Positions 17,819-26,829 of a stretch of DNA of 64,000 nt are shown here, piece by piece. Each line of letters begins with the position of its first letter. Within the stretch, counting starts at the first letter, position 1. Position numbers and translations under genes: made by a program. The notes beneath the pieces are model-generated. The model had not been told where the DNA came from and did no database searches. It worked only from the letters and a program-made list of their open reading frames with translations. The stretch spans positions 186,001-250,000 of the forward strand of contig CP076324.1 in assembly GCA_018771605.1 (NCBI GenBank), read 5' to 3'. This DNA comes from Aquificota bacterium. Its GTDB lineage: Bacteria; Aquificota; Aquificia; Aquificales; Aquificaceae.

Positions 17819-19150
17819 ATGCAAAGCCTTTTGATAGCCAACAGGGGCGAGATAGCTGTTAGGGTGATAAGGACCTGCAGAGAAATGGGGATAAGAACTG
17901 TGGCCATATATTCGGAAGCAGACAGCAACAGCATACATGTAAAGCTTGCAGACAAAAGCCTATGCATTGGACCTTCTGAACCCTCCAGAAGCTACCTTGA
18001 TATACCAAGGGTAATGTCCGCCCTTGAGGTATCCGGCGCGGACGGAGTGCATCCGGGCTATGGCTTTCTTTCAGAAAATCCAAGGTTTGCCGAGATAGTT
18101 AGAGCAAGCGGTAAGGTCTTTGTTGGACCATCTCCAGAAACCCTTGAGCTTATAGGTGATAAGGTAAAGGCCAGGGAGATAGCCAAAAAGGTAGGCCTTC
18201 CTCTATTGCCCGGAAGCGATGGGCCCGTGGACTTTCAAAAGGCCCTTGAGGTGGCAAGCAAGATAGGCTATCCTGTGGTTATAAAGGCGGCGGCTGGTGG
18301 AGGTGGTAGAGGCATAAGGGTGGTATATAACGAGAAAGAGCTTAGGGAGAAGTTCCCATTGGCAATGCAGGAAGCGGAAGTGGCCTTTGGCGATGGAAGG
18401 CTTTATGTGGAAAAATACCTTATAAACCCAAAGCATATAGAGATACAGGTGCTTGCAGACAAGTATGGAAACGTTATAACCCTTGGAGAAAGAGAGTGTT
18501 CCATACAGAGAAGGCATCAAAAGCTTATAGAGGAGGCACCAAGCCCTGCCTTAACAGAAGAAAAAAGGAAAGAGATGGAGGCCCTTGTAAAGGAGTTTTG
18601 CAGGGAGATAGGTTATGAAGGCGCTGGGACTGTAGAGTTTCTTATGGACCAAGAGGGGAACTTCTACTTTATGGAGATGAACGGGCGCATACAGGTGGAG
18701 CATCCCGTTACAGAAATGGTCTATGGCATTGACCTTGTAGAGTGGCAGATAAGGATAGCAAGGGGGGAGAGGCTAAACATAGGAAAGCTACAAAGGAGGG
18801 GTTATGCCATAGAATGTAGGATAAACGCAGAAGACCCAAACACCTTTTTACCCTCTCCCGGAAAGGTGGAAGAGCTATACATACCCGGTGGCTACGGTGT
18901 GAGGGTAGATACACACCTTTACTGTGGCTATGCGGTGCCACCCTTTTATGACTCTCTCCTTGCCAAGCTTGTATGCTGGGGTCAAACAAGGGAGGAGGCT
19001 ATAAGAAGAGCATTAAGAGCCTTGGAAGAGTTCCACATATCTGGAAATGGCTTAAAGACCAACATAGAGTTCCACAAAAGAGTTTTATCCACAAGGGAGT
19101 TCCAACAGGGCAGGCACCACATAAGGTTTATAGAGGAGCTTATGATCTGA
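17819..19150 (+). CDS. accC: Biotin carboxylase subunit of acetyl-CoA carboxylase
   Basis: 443 residues. N-terminal LLIANRGEIAVRVIRTC, ATP-grasp with the GGGGRGIRVV loop (~160), the biotin/bicarbonate site RIQVEHPVTE (~285-294) and C-terminal PSPGKVEELYIPGG, all as in AccC. Related 2-oxoglutarate or pyruvate carboxylase subunits of Aquificales (CfiB type) are longer and differ in the C-terminal part, so AccC fits best. No ribosome-binding site; TAAAAT lies seven bases before the ATG, in a context (GCGTGTAAAATATTCA) almost identical to that of argS. The last base of the stop is the first of the holB ATG. Confidence 0.9.
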   Translation: MQSLLIANRGEIAVRVIRTCREMGIRTVAIYSEADSNSIHVKLADKSLCIGPSEPSRSYLDIPRVMSALEVSGADGVHPGYGFLSENPRFAEIVRASGKVFVGPSPETLELIGDKVKAREIAKKVGLPLLPGSDGPVDFQKALEVASKIGYPVVIKAAAGGGGRGIRVVYNEKELREKFPLAMQEAEVAFGDGRLYVEKYLINPKHIEIQVLADKYGNVITLGERECSIQRRHQKLIEEAPSPALTEEKRKEMEALVKEFCREIGYEGAGTVEFLMDQEGNFYFMEMNGRIQVEHPVTEMVYGIDLVEWQIRIARGERLNIGKLQRRGYAIECRINAEDPNTFLPSPGKVEELYIPGGYGVRVDTHLYCGYAVPPFYDSLLAKLVCWGQTREEAIRRALRALEEFHISGNGLKTNIEFHKRVLSTREFQQGRHHIRFIEELMI

Positions 19151-20121
19151 TGAGGGAAAAAATCAAAAAGTTTTTGAGCAGTCTCTTCTATCAGAATAGG
19201 GTTCCCTCTTCCATCATCTTTTATGGTAGGGAAGGCATTGGCAAAAAGGAGCTTGGCTTTGAATTGGCCATGGCCCTTTTGTGCCTTGAAAATAAGTATC
19301 CACCTTGCGGTAGCTGTGATTCTTGCAGGCATATGGAGGACTTTAAACAAAAAAAGACGGAAGAGTTAAAGTTCTATGGGGAGGATAAGAGGGGTAAAAA
19401 GGTCTATCTATACCTTAGGGGAGACCATCCAGACTTTATATACCTTGCACCGGAGAAGGCGGAGATAAAGATAGACCAGATTAGGGGTGTAAAAGACTTT
19501 GCCTATCTTACCCCAGCCCTATCCAAGAGGAAGGTCATATTTATTGAGCCTGCGGAGGCCATGAACCCGTACGCTCAGAATGCCTTGCTTAAGGTGCTTG
19601 AAGAGCCACCAGAGGATACGCATTTTATACTCATAACAAGCCAACTTCAAAAGATGCTACCCACGGTTAAATCAAGGAGCTTCCTTATAGAGGTGCCACC
19701 ACTAACCCAAGAAGAGCTAAAGGCTTTAACGGGCATAGAAGACCCCCTAATCCTTGAGCTTGCAGAGGGCAGCATAAACATGGCTAAAAAGCTAAGGGAA
19801 GATAAGGAACTTCTAAACACGGCAAAGCATATATTGGAAGGTGATGTTTTAACCCTATACAAGAAGGCCCTTGAAGTGGAAAAATGGGAACAAGAAAGGC
19901 AATACCTTTTACTTAGATTGATCCAAACCTTACTTCATAAGAGGTATATGGAAAGCAGAAGCTACGAGGACAAAAAAGCCCTTGACATAGTTTCTTCAGG
20001 ATTAGAATATTTAAGCAAGGGTATAAGGCTTAGCCTTTTATTATTTCAGATAAGAGGAGGTAATAAAAATGTCTTACATAAAGGCACGCTTTCAGGATAC
20101 AAACAAGATACTTCAGGTTGA
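19150..20121 (+). CDS. holB: DNA polymerase III delta' subunit (holB type)
   Basis: The ATG at 19150 overlaps the accC stop by one base; the open frame extends upstream only inside accC. 323 residues with GREGIGKKELGF as the P-loop, a zinc-binding CGSCDSC (~50-56), and NALLKVLEEPPEDTHFIL, the signature of DnaX/HolB clamp-loader proteins. The nucleotide loop ends in KKE instead of GKT/S, so ATP binding is probably lost, as in delta'. Its last 17 codons overlap the next gene, whose ribosome-binding site lies within it. Confidence 0.85.
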   Translation: MREKIKKFLSSLFYQNRVPSSIIFYGREGIGKKELGFELAMALLCLENKYPPCGSCDSCRHMEDFKQKKTEELKFYGEDKRGKKVYLYLRGDHPDFIYLAPEKAEIKIDQIRGVKDFAYLTPALSKRKVIFIEPAEAMNPYAQNALLKVLEEPPEDTHFILITSQLQKMLPTVKSRSFLIEVPPLTQEELKALTGIEDPLILELAEGSINMAKKLREDKELLNTAKHILEGDVLTLYKKALEVEKWEQERQYLLLRLIQTLLHKRYMESRSYEDKKALDIVSSGLEYLSKGIRLSLLLFQIRGGNKNVLHKGTLSGYKQDTSG

Positions 20122-20938
20122 GGGAGTCTGGGAAAAGGATGTATTAAAGGGAGACTACCTTGTGGTTCAGTCGGACAAAGGCGAAGAGGTGGTAAAGGTG
20201 CTTGGCATTTCAAAGTCCACCACTCCACTAAAAGCCTACTTTCTTAGAAAGGCAAAGGAAGAAGACCTAAAAAGGATGAAAGAAAACGAGGAAAAAGCAT
20301 TGGAAGCTTCAGAGATATGTAAAAAGAAGATAGCCGAACATGGCCTTGATATGAAGCTAATAAAGGCTTACATCCCCCTTGACAGAAGCAAGATATTCTT
20401 CTACTACACTTCCGAACACAGAGTAGACTTTAGGAATTTGGTGAAGGACTTGGCAAAGGTCTTTAAAAAGAGGATAGAGATGAGGCAGATAGGGGTGAGG
20501 GATGCGGTGCAGATGATGGGGTGGATAGGAGCTTGCGGTGAAATTCCTTGCTGTATAAGGTTCCAAGAAGAGTTTCAATCTGTTTCTTTAAGGGATATAG
20601 AGGAACAAAACCTTCCTCTCTCTCCCCAGAAGTTTACAGGCCCGTGCGGTAGGCTTATGTGCTGTCTTGTTTTTGAAAGGGAAAACTACTTGGTAAAGAG
20701 CCTGCTTCCAGAGGTGGGTGGAGAAATCTGCTTTGAGGGAAAGGTCTATAAGGTGGAGTATATAGACCCTATAAGGAATAAGCTTTTGCTACTTTCGGAA
20801 GATTCAAGAAGGGAGATAAACTTGGAGGAGATACTACCAAAGGGTTATGAAAGGGCCTTGGACCATTGCAAGGCCTGCGGAGGCTGTTGTAGAAGGGGTG
20901 TGGTGGAAAATGAAGCTTTTGCAGGACTTGAGCAGTGA
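20069..20938 (+). CDS. PSP1-domain protein (RicT/YaaT-like)
   Basis: 289 residues. ATG at 20069 after AGAGGAGG. The middle has the PSP1/YaaT core: IPLDRSKIFFYYTSEHRVDF, MRQIGVRDAVQMMGWIGACG and PCGRLMCCL, with several cysteines (ACGEIPCC, CGRLMCC, and a final CKACGGCC) suited to an Fe-S cluster. In Bacillus, YaaT/RicT is part of the RicAFT complex that controls RNase Y. Its position just after a clamp-loader gene repeats the holB-yaaT order of Firmicutes. Confidence 0.85.
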   Translation: MSYIKARFQDTNKILQVEGVWEKDVLKGDYLVVQSDKGEEVVKVLGISKSTTPLKAYFLRKAKEEDLKRMKENEEKALEASEICKKKIAEHGLDMKLIKAYIPLDRSKIFFYYTSEHRVDFRNLVKDLAKVFKKRIEMRQIGVRDAVQMMGWIGACGEIPCCIRFQEEFQSVSLRDIEEQNLPLSPQKFTGPCGRLMCCLVFERENYLVKSLLPEVGGEICFEGKVYKVEYIDPIRNKLLLLSEDSRREINLEEILPKGYERALDHCKACGGCCRRGVVENEAFAGLEQ

Positions 20939-21710
20939 TCTAAACAGGCTTTTCCTCTTTGAGCTTGAGGATGGCAAAAGGGTGGAGGCCGTCTTTTATA
21001 GAGGTGATACGCTATGCATATCAACGCAGGTGGGCTGTGCCATAAGTTGTCCCTTTTGTCTCTCTGGCCAAGAGGGCCTTTTGAGAAACCTTAGCTTTAA
21101 AGAGCTAATAGGCCAGTATGAGCTTTTAAAGAATATGGTAAGCATAAAAAGGATAGCGGTAGCTGGCATAGGAGAGCCTTTGATGAACTGGGAAGCTGTA
21201 AAGGAAGCCTTTTGGTATTTTAAAAGGTTTGGCCTAAAGGTGAGCTTCTACACTACTGGACACCCAACAAAAAACTTGAGAGAACTTTTAAAACTTCCCC
21301 ACTCTGGCGTAAGCATATCTTTGCATTCTACCGATGAAAGCAAAAGGAAAAGGCTGTTGCCCCATGCTGGACCACTAAAGGAGCTTATAGAAACCTTAAA
21401 GGAAGAACTTTTTAGTATGTCCCTAAGGAAAAAAAGGAAGGTAAGCCTTGCCTACCTACTTCTAAAAGGTATAAACGACTCTCCACAAGATTTGCTGGAC
21501 CTTGCAAGGCTTGCAAAGGAACTAAGTGTAGGTATAACGCTTCTTCGCTACAACAAAACAAGGGAAGGCTATGAAGATGTAGAAGACTTGGCCTATGAAG
21601 AGGCCTTTTTATTCCTCAGGTCCTACGGTATAAGGGTTACGCTTTCTACACGATTTAGAAAGGATAGGCTTGGGGGCTGTGGAACACTCGTAGTCAATAG
21701 AGTGCTATAG
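20910..21710 (+). CDS. Short RlmN-like radical SAM methyltransferase
   Basis: The ATG at 20910 is chosen (frame open upstream inside the previous gene). 266 residues, about 80-100 fewer than E. coli RlmN, with the N-terminal helical domain nearly absent. Everything catalytic is present: CISTQVGCAISCPFC gives the first catalytic Cys plus the CxxxCxxC cluster, GIGEPLMNW, and the C-terminal GGCGTL that carries the second catalytic Cys. It probably methylates C2 of an adenine in 23S rRNA or tRNA. It overlaps ricT by 29 bases. Confidence 0.8.
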   Translation: MKLLQDLSSDLNRLFLFELEDGKRVEAVFYRGDTLCISTQVGCAISCPFCLSGQEGLLRNLSFKELIGQYELLKNMVSIKRIAVAGIGEPLMNWEAVKEAFWYFKRFGLKVSFYTTGHPTKNLRELLKLPHSGVSISLHSTDESKRKRLLPHAGPLKELIETLKEELFSMSLRKKRKVSLAYLLLKGINDSPQDLLDLARLAKELSVGITLLRYNKTREGYEDVEDLAYEEAFLFLRSYGIRVTLSTRFRKDRLGGCGTLVVNRVL

Positions 21711-22124
21711 GGTGTTTAATAGGTCCTTTATGATCTCTTCGTGGTCTTCTTCACCAATCTCTTCCTCTTGTGTGGCGCAGTAAAGGGGCATGACTTGAAC
21801 CTTGGCAACTCCCTGCCTTACAAAGCCCAACTTTTCCGCCGCAGCCTTTGAGAGGTCTATGATCCTACTCTTTTTGGCCGGGCCTCTATCTGTTACTATT
21901 ACCACTACCTCCTCACCGTTATCTAAATTTTTCACAAGGAGGTATGTTCCAAGAGGAAAGTCCCTTGAAGCTGCCGTGTATTTGTATTTGTTAAATATCT
22001 CTCCATAGCTTGTTTTTCTTCCGTGGAACCTCTTTCCATACCAACTGGCGTAGCCCTCATAAACCTTGCACTCTTCGGCCAGCACCAAAGAAAAAACCAT
22101 TAAAAGAAATACCAAAACTTTCAT
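21705..22124 (-). CDS. RlpA-like double-psi beta-barrel protein
   Basis: The ATG at 22124 follows AAGGAG and starts a signal peptide (MKVLVFLLMVFSLVLA). 139 residues. The domain starts GYASWYGKRFHGRKTSYGE and has the conserved TDRGP (~85-89) with catalytic-type Asp, then SRIIDLSKAAAEKLG. RlpA proteins are septal lytic transglycosylases for bare glycan strands. It lacks the SPOR domain. A second RlpA-like protein lies at 33855. The 3' end overlaps the convergent rlmN-like gene by six bases. Confidence 0.88.
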   Translation of the reverse strand: MKVLVFLLMVFSLVLAEECKVYEGYASWYGKRFHGRKTSYGEIFNKYKYTAASRDFPLGTYLLVKNLDNGEEVVVIVTDRGPAKKSRIIDLSKAAAEKLGFVRQGVAKVQVMPLYCATQEEEIGEEDHEEIIKDLLNTL

Positions 22125-22293
22125 GGCTATACTCCTTGAAGGGTCTCTTGCCAATTATACCATAAATGGGGGACATTTCAAACACTATAAGATGAAATAT
22201 TCGTTTACAATTACACAATCTAGCTTATTACAGACCACTTGCAAATGTTTTAAAAGACGTTTTAAAATTTTTGTTATGTATAGGATAATTTCA

Positions 22294-22303
22294 CCCCCCC
22301 CCC
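22294..22303. repeat. Homopolymeric tract of ten C
   Basis: Ten C in a row in the 5' region of the GGDEF-EAL gene, 54 bases before its start and just after a -10-like GATAAT (22284-22289). No other such run occurs in the window. Tracts of this length slip during replication and often act as expression switches. Confidence 0.8.
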
Positions 22304-22357
22304 GTTTGGAGCTTGATTTGCAAGGGTTTTACGTAATTTACCAAAAAGGAATATGCC

Positions 22358-24940
22358 ATGCATGAACTTTTAAAAACTGTTCACAACGTTCTTGAAAGAG
22401 AGGAATTTATAAAGCCGCTTTTAAAGGTATGTGCAGAAAGAACAGAGGCAGAAAGGGTGGGTTTTTGGAGCGTAAAAGAGGAGATAATTTTCTGCGAATG
22501 GCTCTATGTAAAAGAAAAGGGAAATTTTGAACATGGACTTTCCTTTGAAAAGAACAAGTGCAAGGAATTTTTAAATGCTTTGGAAGAGGAGGGCATATTT
22601 GAAAGCAGGATGGTCCAAGAGGATGAAAAGTTAAGTGAGTGTATGAAAGACTACTTTAAGTCCCACAATATAACCCTCCTCCTTGCCATCCCAATATGGT
22701 TTGAGGGAAGGCTTTTTGGATTTTTATCCCTTGAAAAGTCCCAAAAAAGGCAATGGTTAGTTTTTGAAAGATACAAGGCCCTTTATACAGCCAGCTTGAT
22801 AAGCCTTTTGCTTGAAAAACAAAGGGGAGACTTTTTACTTAGGATGTATAAAACTCTATCCTCCGTCAATCATATCATCTTACAGGCAAAGGACAAGGAA
22901 GAGCTTCTAAGATGGTTCTGCAAAACAGCCACAGAAGAAGGCATGTTTAGGATGGCATGGGTGGGACTTTTGGATGAGGAAGGCAATGTAAAACCCCTTT
23001 GTTCCTCAGGTTATGTGGAGAACTACCTTAGCTCTTTGAATATCAACATATACGATGAGAGTGTAAATAAGGGACCCACAGCCAGAGCCATAATAGAGGA
23101 CAGAGTGCAGGTAAACAACGACACAGAAACAAACCCAGCCATGGCTCCATGGCGGGAGGAGATGCTAAAGAGAAACTACCTCTCAAGCTGCGCCCATCCC
23201 ATAAGGTTTAAGGGTAGGATAATTGGCACCATAAACCTATACTCTGACAAAAAGAACTTCTTTACTGGTGATGTTTTAAAGCTTGTGGAAGAGCTTGCAG
23301 AAGACATATCCTTTGCCCTTGAACACTTAGAAACCTTAAGGACAAAGGACACCCTCTTTAGGGCTGTAGAGGAAATAAAGGATTGGATCGTGATAACAGA
23401 CAAGAACGGCTACATTGAGTATGTAAATCCTGCAGTGGAGGAGATATCGGGCTACAAAAGGGAAAAGCTCATAGGTAAAAGGCCATCCATATTCAAGTCT
23501 GGCTTGCACTCTCAGGAGTTCTACAAGGAGCTGTGGGACACCATCCTCTCTGGAAAGGTCTTTCATGCCACCTTTATAAACAGGAGAAAAGATGGTAGCC
23601 TTTTCTACCTTGATTCAAAGATAGTGCCTGTAAGGGATAAGAAGGGTGAGATAAGCAACTTTGTAGCCGTTGGAAGGGATATTACACAGGTTAAAGAAAT
23701 GGAGGAAAAGCTAAGGTTCCTTTCCAACTACGACCTCCTTACCGGTGTGCCAAACAGGAAGCACTTCCTTGAGCTCCTAGAAGAGGTTATGAAGGAAAGT
23801 GAAAATATAGCCGTAGCCTTTGTAGATATATACAACTTCTCCAGCATAAACCTATTGTATGGATACTCTGTGGGTGATAAGATCCTTTCCTCCTTTGCGG
23901 AAAGGCTTTCAAAGGTTGGGGACGGATGCGGAAGGTATGGCTCTGATGAGTTTCTTGTATTTAAAAAGTTGGAAAGCTCAGAAGACCTTGAAAAACTTAC
24001 AAGGGGTATTTTAAAGGCTGCACAAGACCTAAAGCTCACAGTAAACATAGGCATATCCATATACCCCTTGGATGGAAGGAGCCCATCTGAGCTTGTGGAA
24101 AAGGCTATTCTTGCCCTCAAACAGGCAAAGGGTGGCACTTCTTCCTTTGCATATTATAAAAAGGGTGAAGAAGAGAGAATAATAAAAGATCTAAAGATTG
24201 GAGAAGAACTAAACTATGCCATAGAGAGGGGTGAGTTTGTACTGCACTTCCAGCCCTACTATAGCTCAAAGGACCTAAGACCGGTTGGAGCTGAAGCCCT
24301 TATAAGATGGTATTCTGCCGTTTTTGGCCTTTTGTATCCCAAGGACTTTTTACACATTGTGGAAAAGAAAAGGCTCACAAAAAGGCTTGACTATTGGGTC
24401 TTTGAAGAGGCCATGAGACTCATAAAAGACTATTCTATAAGTGTTCCCATCTATTTAAACCTTTCCCCCCTCAGTATAGATGAAGACCTCCCAGATTACC
24501 TTAAAAGTCTTATAGAGAAGTATGAAATTAGCCCAAGCCTTATAAACTTGGAGATAACAGAGGAGGCTGTAATAAAAGACCTAGAAAGGGCTAATAGAAT
24601 CTTGGAAGAGGTGCATAACTTGGGCATAAGCATAGTCCTTGATGACTTTGGCATTCTGTATTCCTCACTTTCCCTCCTTTCCAAGTTCCCTATAAGCTAT
24701 CTAAAAATAGACAAGTCCTTTGTGGACAGGTTAGAAGATGTAAAAACCCTCAACATAGTGCAACATCTTGTAAGCATGTGTAAGACTCTAAACATAAAAA
24801 CCATAGCGGAGGGTGTGGAATATGAGTGGCAAGCAGATTTGCTTATGAGAATGAGTTGTGATTATCTGCAAGGCTATTATCTTAGCAAGCCTATAACCCT
24901 TGACAAGTTTCTGGATCTTTTAAAAGGCCAAGCCACATAA
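22358..24940 (+). CDS. GAF-GAF-PAS-GGDEF-EAL cyclic di-GMP protein
   Basis: 860 residues, no membrane segment. Order: N-terminal GAF-like (1-150), GAF (~165-320), PAS (~325-450), GGDEF (~455-600), EAL (~615-860). The diguanylate cyclase site reads RYGSDEF, so GGDEF has become GSDEF and activity may be reduced. The EAL domain keeps AEALIRW, LNLSP, EITEEA, DDFG, KIDKSF and AEGVE, so phosphodiesterase activity is expected. Of the close ATGs, 22358 is chosen for its distance from AAGGA. The C10 tract upstream may switch it. It probably senses a small ligand or redox signal to set c-di-GMP. Confidence 0.9.
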   Translation: MHELLKTVHNVLEREEFIKPLLKVCAERTEAERVGFWSVKEEIIFCEWLYVKEKGNFEHGLSFEKNKCKEFLNALEEEGIFESRMVQEDEKLSECMKDYFKSHNITLLLAIPIWFEGRLFGFLSLEKSQKRQWLVFERYKALYTASLISLLLEKQRGDFLLRMYKTLSSVNHIILQAKDKEELLRWFCKTATEEGMFRMAWVGLLDEEGNVKPLCSSGYVENYLSSLNINIYDESVNKGPTARAIIEDRVQVNNDTETNPAMAPWREEMLKRNYLSSCAHPIRFKGRIIGTINLYSDKKNFFTGDVLKLVEELAEDISFALEHLETLRTKDTLFRAVEEIKDWIVITDKNGYIEYVNPAVEEISGYKREKLIGKRPSIFKSGLHSQEFYKELWDTILSGKVFHATFINRRKDGSLFYLDSKIVPVRDKKGEISNFVAVGRDITQVKEMEEKLRFLSNYDLLTGVPNRKHFLELLEEVMKESENIAVAFVDIYNFSSINLLYGYSVGDKILSSFAERLSKVGDGCGRYGSDEFLVFKKLESSEDLEKLTRGILKAAQDLKLTVNIGISIYPLDGRSPSELVEKAILALKQAKGGTSSFAYYKKGEEERIIKDLKIGEELNYAIERGEFVLHFQPYYSSKDLRPVGAEALIRWYSAVFGLLYPKDFLHIVEKKRLTKRLDYWVFEEAMRLIKDYSISVPIYLNLSPLSIDEDLPDYLKSLIEKYEISPSLINLEITEEAVIKDLERANRILEEVHNLGISIVLDDFGILYSSLSLLSKFPISYLKIDKSFVDRLEDVKTLNIVQHLVSMCKTLNIKTIAEGVEYEWQADLLMRMSCDYLQGYYLSKPITLDKFLDLLKGQAT

Positions 24941-24976
24941 ACACTTTTAACCTTTCCGCATATAATTATTTACTAA

Positions 24977-26404
24977 ATGGCTAAGCGTATAAGGTACGAA
25001 GACAGGAACCCCGAACCTCTTATGCCCCCTCAAGAGAGGGTAAAAGGCTTTAGAGAGTACGCCTTTGGCTATTCTGTCCCTCTTGCCCTTGATGAGGCCC
25101 AGAGGTGCCTTTTTTGCAAGGATGCGGACCAAAGGTGTATAAAGGGCTGTCCCATAAACGTGGACATACCTGGCTTTATAAAGAAGATAACAGAAGGAGA
25201 CCTTGTGGGTGCTTACAAAAAGATCATTGAGGCGGACCCTTTCCCCTCCATATGCGGTAGGATATGTCCACAGGAGAGGCAGTGTGAAGGCTCTTGCATA
25301 CTGTATTATGATACGGTAAGGGGCAGAAAGAATAAGGGGCTTCCAGTAAGCATAGGTGCCCTTGAGAAGTTTGTGGGAGACTTTATAAGGATATCTGGCA
25401 TAAAGGTGGACGTGGAGAAGGAAAAAGCCACGGGCTATAGGGTAGCTGTAATAGGTGCTGGGCCTGCAGGCCTTGCCTGCGCCTATGACCTGGCAAGGTG
25501 GGGGCATGAGGTGCATGTCTTTGAAGCACTGCCAAGGGCTGGGGGTGTGATGGCCTACGGCATACCCCATGCAAGGCTACCCAGGGAGATAATAGACTGG
25601 CATATAAAAGAGCTTGAGGATTTAGGTGTTAAGTTCTTCTTTGGTTATGTGATGGGAAGGACAGTAAAGCTTTCCGAGCTTTTGAAAAAATACCATGCTG
25701 TCTTCTTGGCTGTAGGTGCAGGAAGGGGGTCTTTGGGTATAAAGGGGGACCATCTGAAGGGTGTATACTCTGCCATTGAGGTGCTAACAAGGGTTGGGCT
25801 TGCAAGGGCAGACCTTTTTCCACAGAGCGCAACACCTGTAAACCTTGGAAGGAGAACTGCCATAATAGGTGGTGGCTTTACGGCGGTGGACTGTGCCATA
25901 ACGGCACTGAGGCTTGGAGTGGAGACCCATGTGGTCTATAGAAGGACAAGGGAAACCTCTTCTGCACGCCAAGAGGAGTGGGACCACATTGCAGAAGAAG
26001 GGGCTATAATCCACTGGCTAACACAGCCCATAGAGATAGTAGGAGACGAAGAGGGTAAGGTGGTAGGCCTAAGGTGTATAAAGATGGAGCTGGGAGAGCC
26101 AGACGAGAGCGGAAGGCCAAGGCCTGTGCCAGTAGAAGGGTCAGAGCATATAATAGAGTGCGATTCGGTCATATTTGCTATAGGGCAAAAGGCAAACCCT
26201 GTAGCTTATGAAGACCTGCCAGAACTTGAGCTTACTAAGTGGAAAACCATAAAGGTGGATGAAAACTTTAGGACATCTGTAAGAGGCCTTTTTGCCGGTG
26301 GAGATGTGGTAAACGGTGGAGACACGGTGGTAAGGGCCCTCGCGGAAGGAAGAAAAGCGGCCAAGTCAATACATAAATTTCTTATAGAGGAGGTAAGTTC
26401 ATGA
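24977..26404 (+). CDS. NADPH-dependent GltD-like oxidoreductase
   Basis: 475 residues. N-terminal double cluster domain (CLFCKDADQRCIKGCP, CGRICPQERQCEGSC), FAD motif GAGPAGLACAYDLARWG (~160), NADPH motif GGGFTAVDCA (~300) and GGDVVNGGDTVV (~435). This matches the glutamate synthase small subunit and the related stand-alone homotetrameric GltA group (also the NfnB/SudA type). No large subunit is next to it. TATAAT is ten bases before the ATG, without a ribosome-binding site. The 3' end overlaps the next gene by four bases. Confidence 0.88.
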   Translation: MAKRIRYEDRNPEPLMPPQERVKGFREYAFGYSVPLALDEAQRCLFCKDADQRCIKGCPINVDIPGFIKKITEGDLVGAYKKIIEADPFPSICGRICPQERQCEGSCILYYDTVRGRKNKGLPVSIGALEKFVGDFIRISGIKVDVEKEKATGYRVAVIGAGPAGLACAYDLARWGHEVHVFEALPRAGGVMAYGIPHARLPREIIDWHIKELEDLGVKFFFGYVMGRTVKLSELLKKYHAVFLAVGAGRGSLGIKGDHLKGVYSAIEVLTRVGLARADLFPQSATPVNLGRRTAIIGGGFTAVDCAITALRLGVETHVVYRRTRETSSARQEEWDHIAEEGAIIHWLTQPIEIVGDEEGKVVGLRCIKMELGEPDESGRPRPVPVEGSEHIIECDSVIFAIGQKANPVAYEDLPELELTKWKTIKVDENFRTSVRGLFAGGDVVNGGDTVVRALAEGRKAAKSIHKFLIEEVSS

Positions 26405-26829
26405 AAAGGATTGTTCTTATCTTAGGAGCTGTCCTTTTGGTCTTTTTTGTCTTCAGGGCCTGCGGCGAAAAGCCGGAGGAGTCTGCCAGAGATACGGTAA
26501 AAGACTTTATTGAAGAGGTAAGGGACGGGGAAGGAAAAGAGGCCGTAAAGCTTCTGTACCCACCTTTTAGGGATGCTTTGGTGCAGGAACTAAAAATGCC
26601 TGTTCAACTAACGGAGATGAAGCCATCGGAAGTTCTGGCCTGCGTGCTTTCTTCCATGGGTGAGAACATAAAGAAGGTAAAGGTGCTTGATGCAAGCAAG
26701 ATAGACGATAAGCATGTGGAGGTGGTGGTAAAGATAATAGATAAGCAAGGGGTGGAAAAGATCCTTAGCTTTATAGTGATAAAGGACGAGAAAAAGTGGA
26801 AGATAGCCAGCATATCTGGTATTAAATGA
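26401..26829 (+). CDS. Lipoprotein or anchored protein of the DUF4878 type
   Basis: 142 residues. The N-terminal hydrophobic segment ends in FRACGE, a plausible but not perfect lipobox. The rest has the layout of an NTF2-like lipoprotein: VKDFIEEVRDGEGKEAVKLL, then a C-terminal strand region VEVVVKIIDKQGVEKI...EKKWKIASI. The role is unknown. It overlaps the genes on both sides by four bases. Confidence 0.6.
   Translation: MKRIVLILGAVLLVFFVFRACGEKPEESARDTVKDFIEEVRDGEGKEAVKLLYPPFRDALVQELKMPVQLTEMKPSEVLACVLSSMGENIKKVKVLDASKIDDKHVEVVVKIIDKQGVEKILSFIVIKDEKKWKIASISGIK

Noticed and set aside
17819-19150. 2-Oxoglutarate carboxylase small subunit
   Set aside because: Length and C-terminal sequence fit AccC better; no biotinylated large subunit is adjacent.
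20910-21710. Cfr antibiotic-resistance methyltransferase
   Set aside because: The short length and chromosomal context behind ricT do not point to Cfr; an RlmN-type housekeeping enzyme is simpler.
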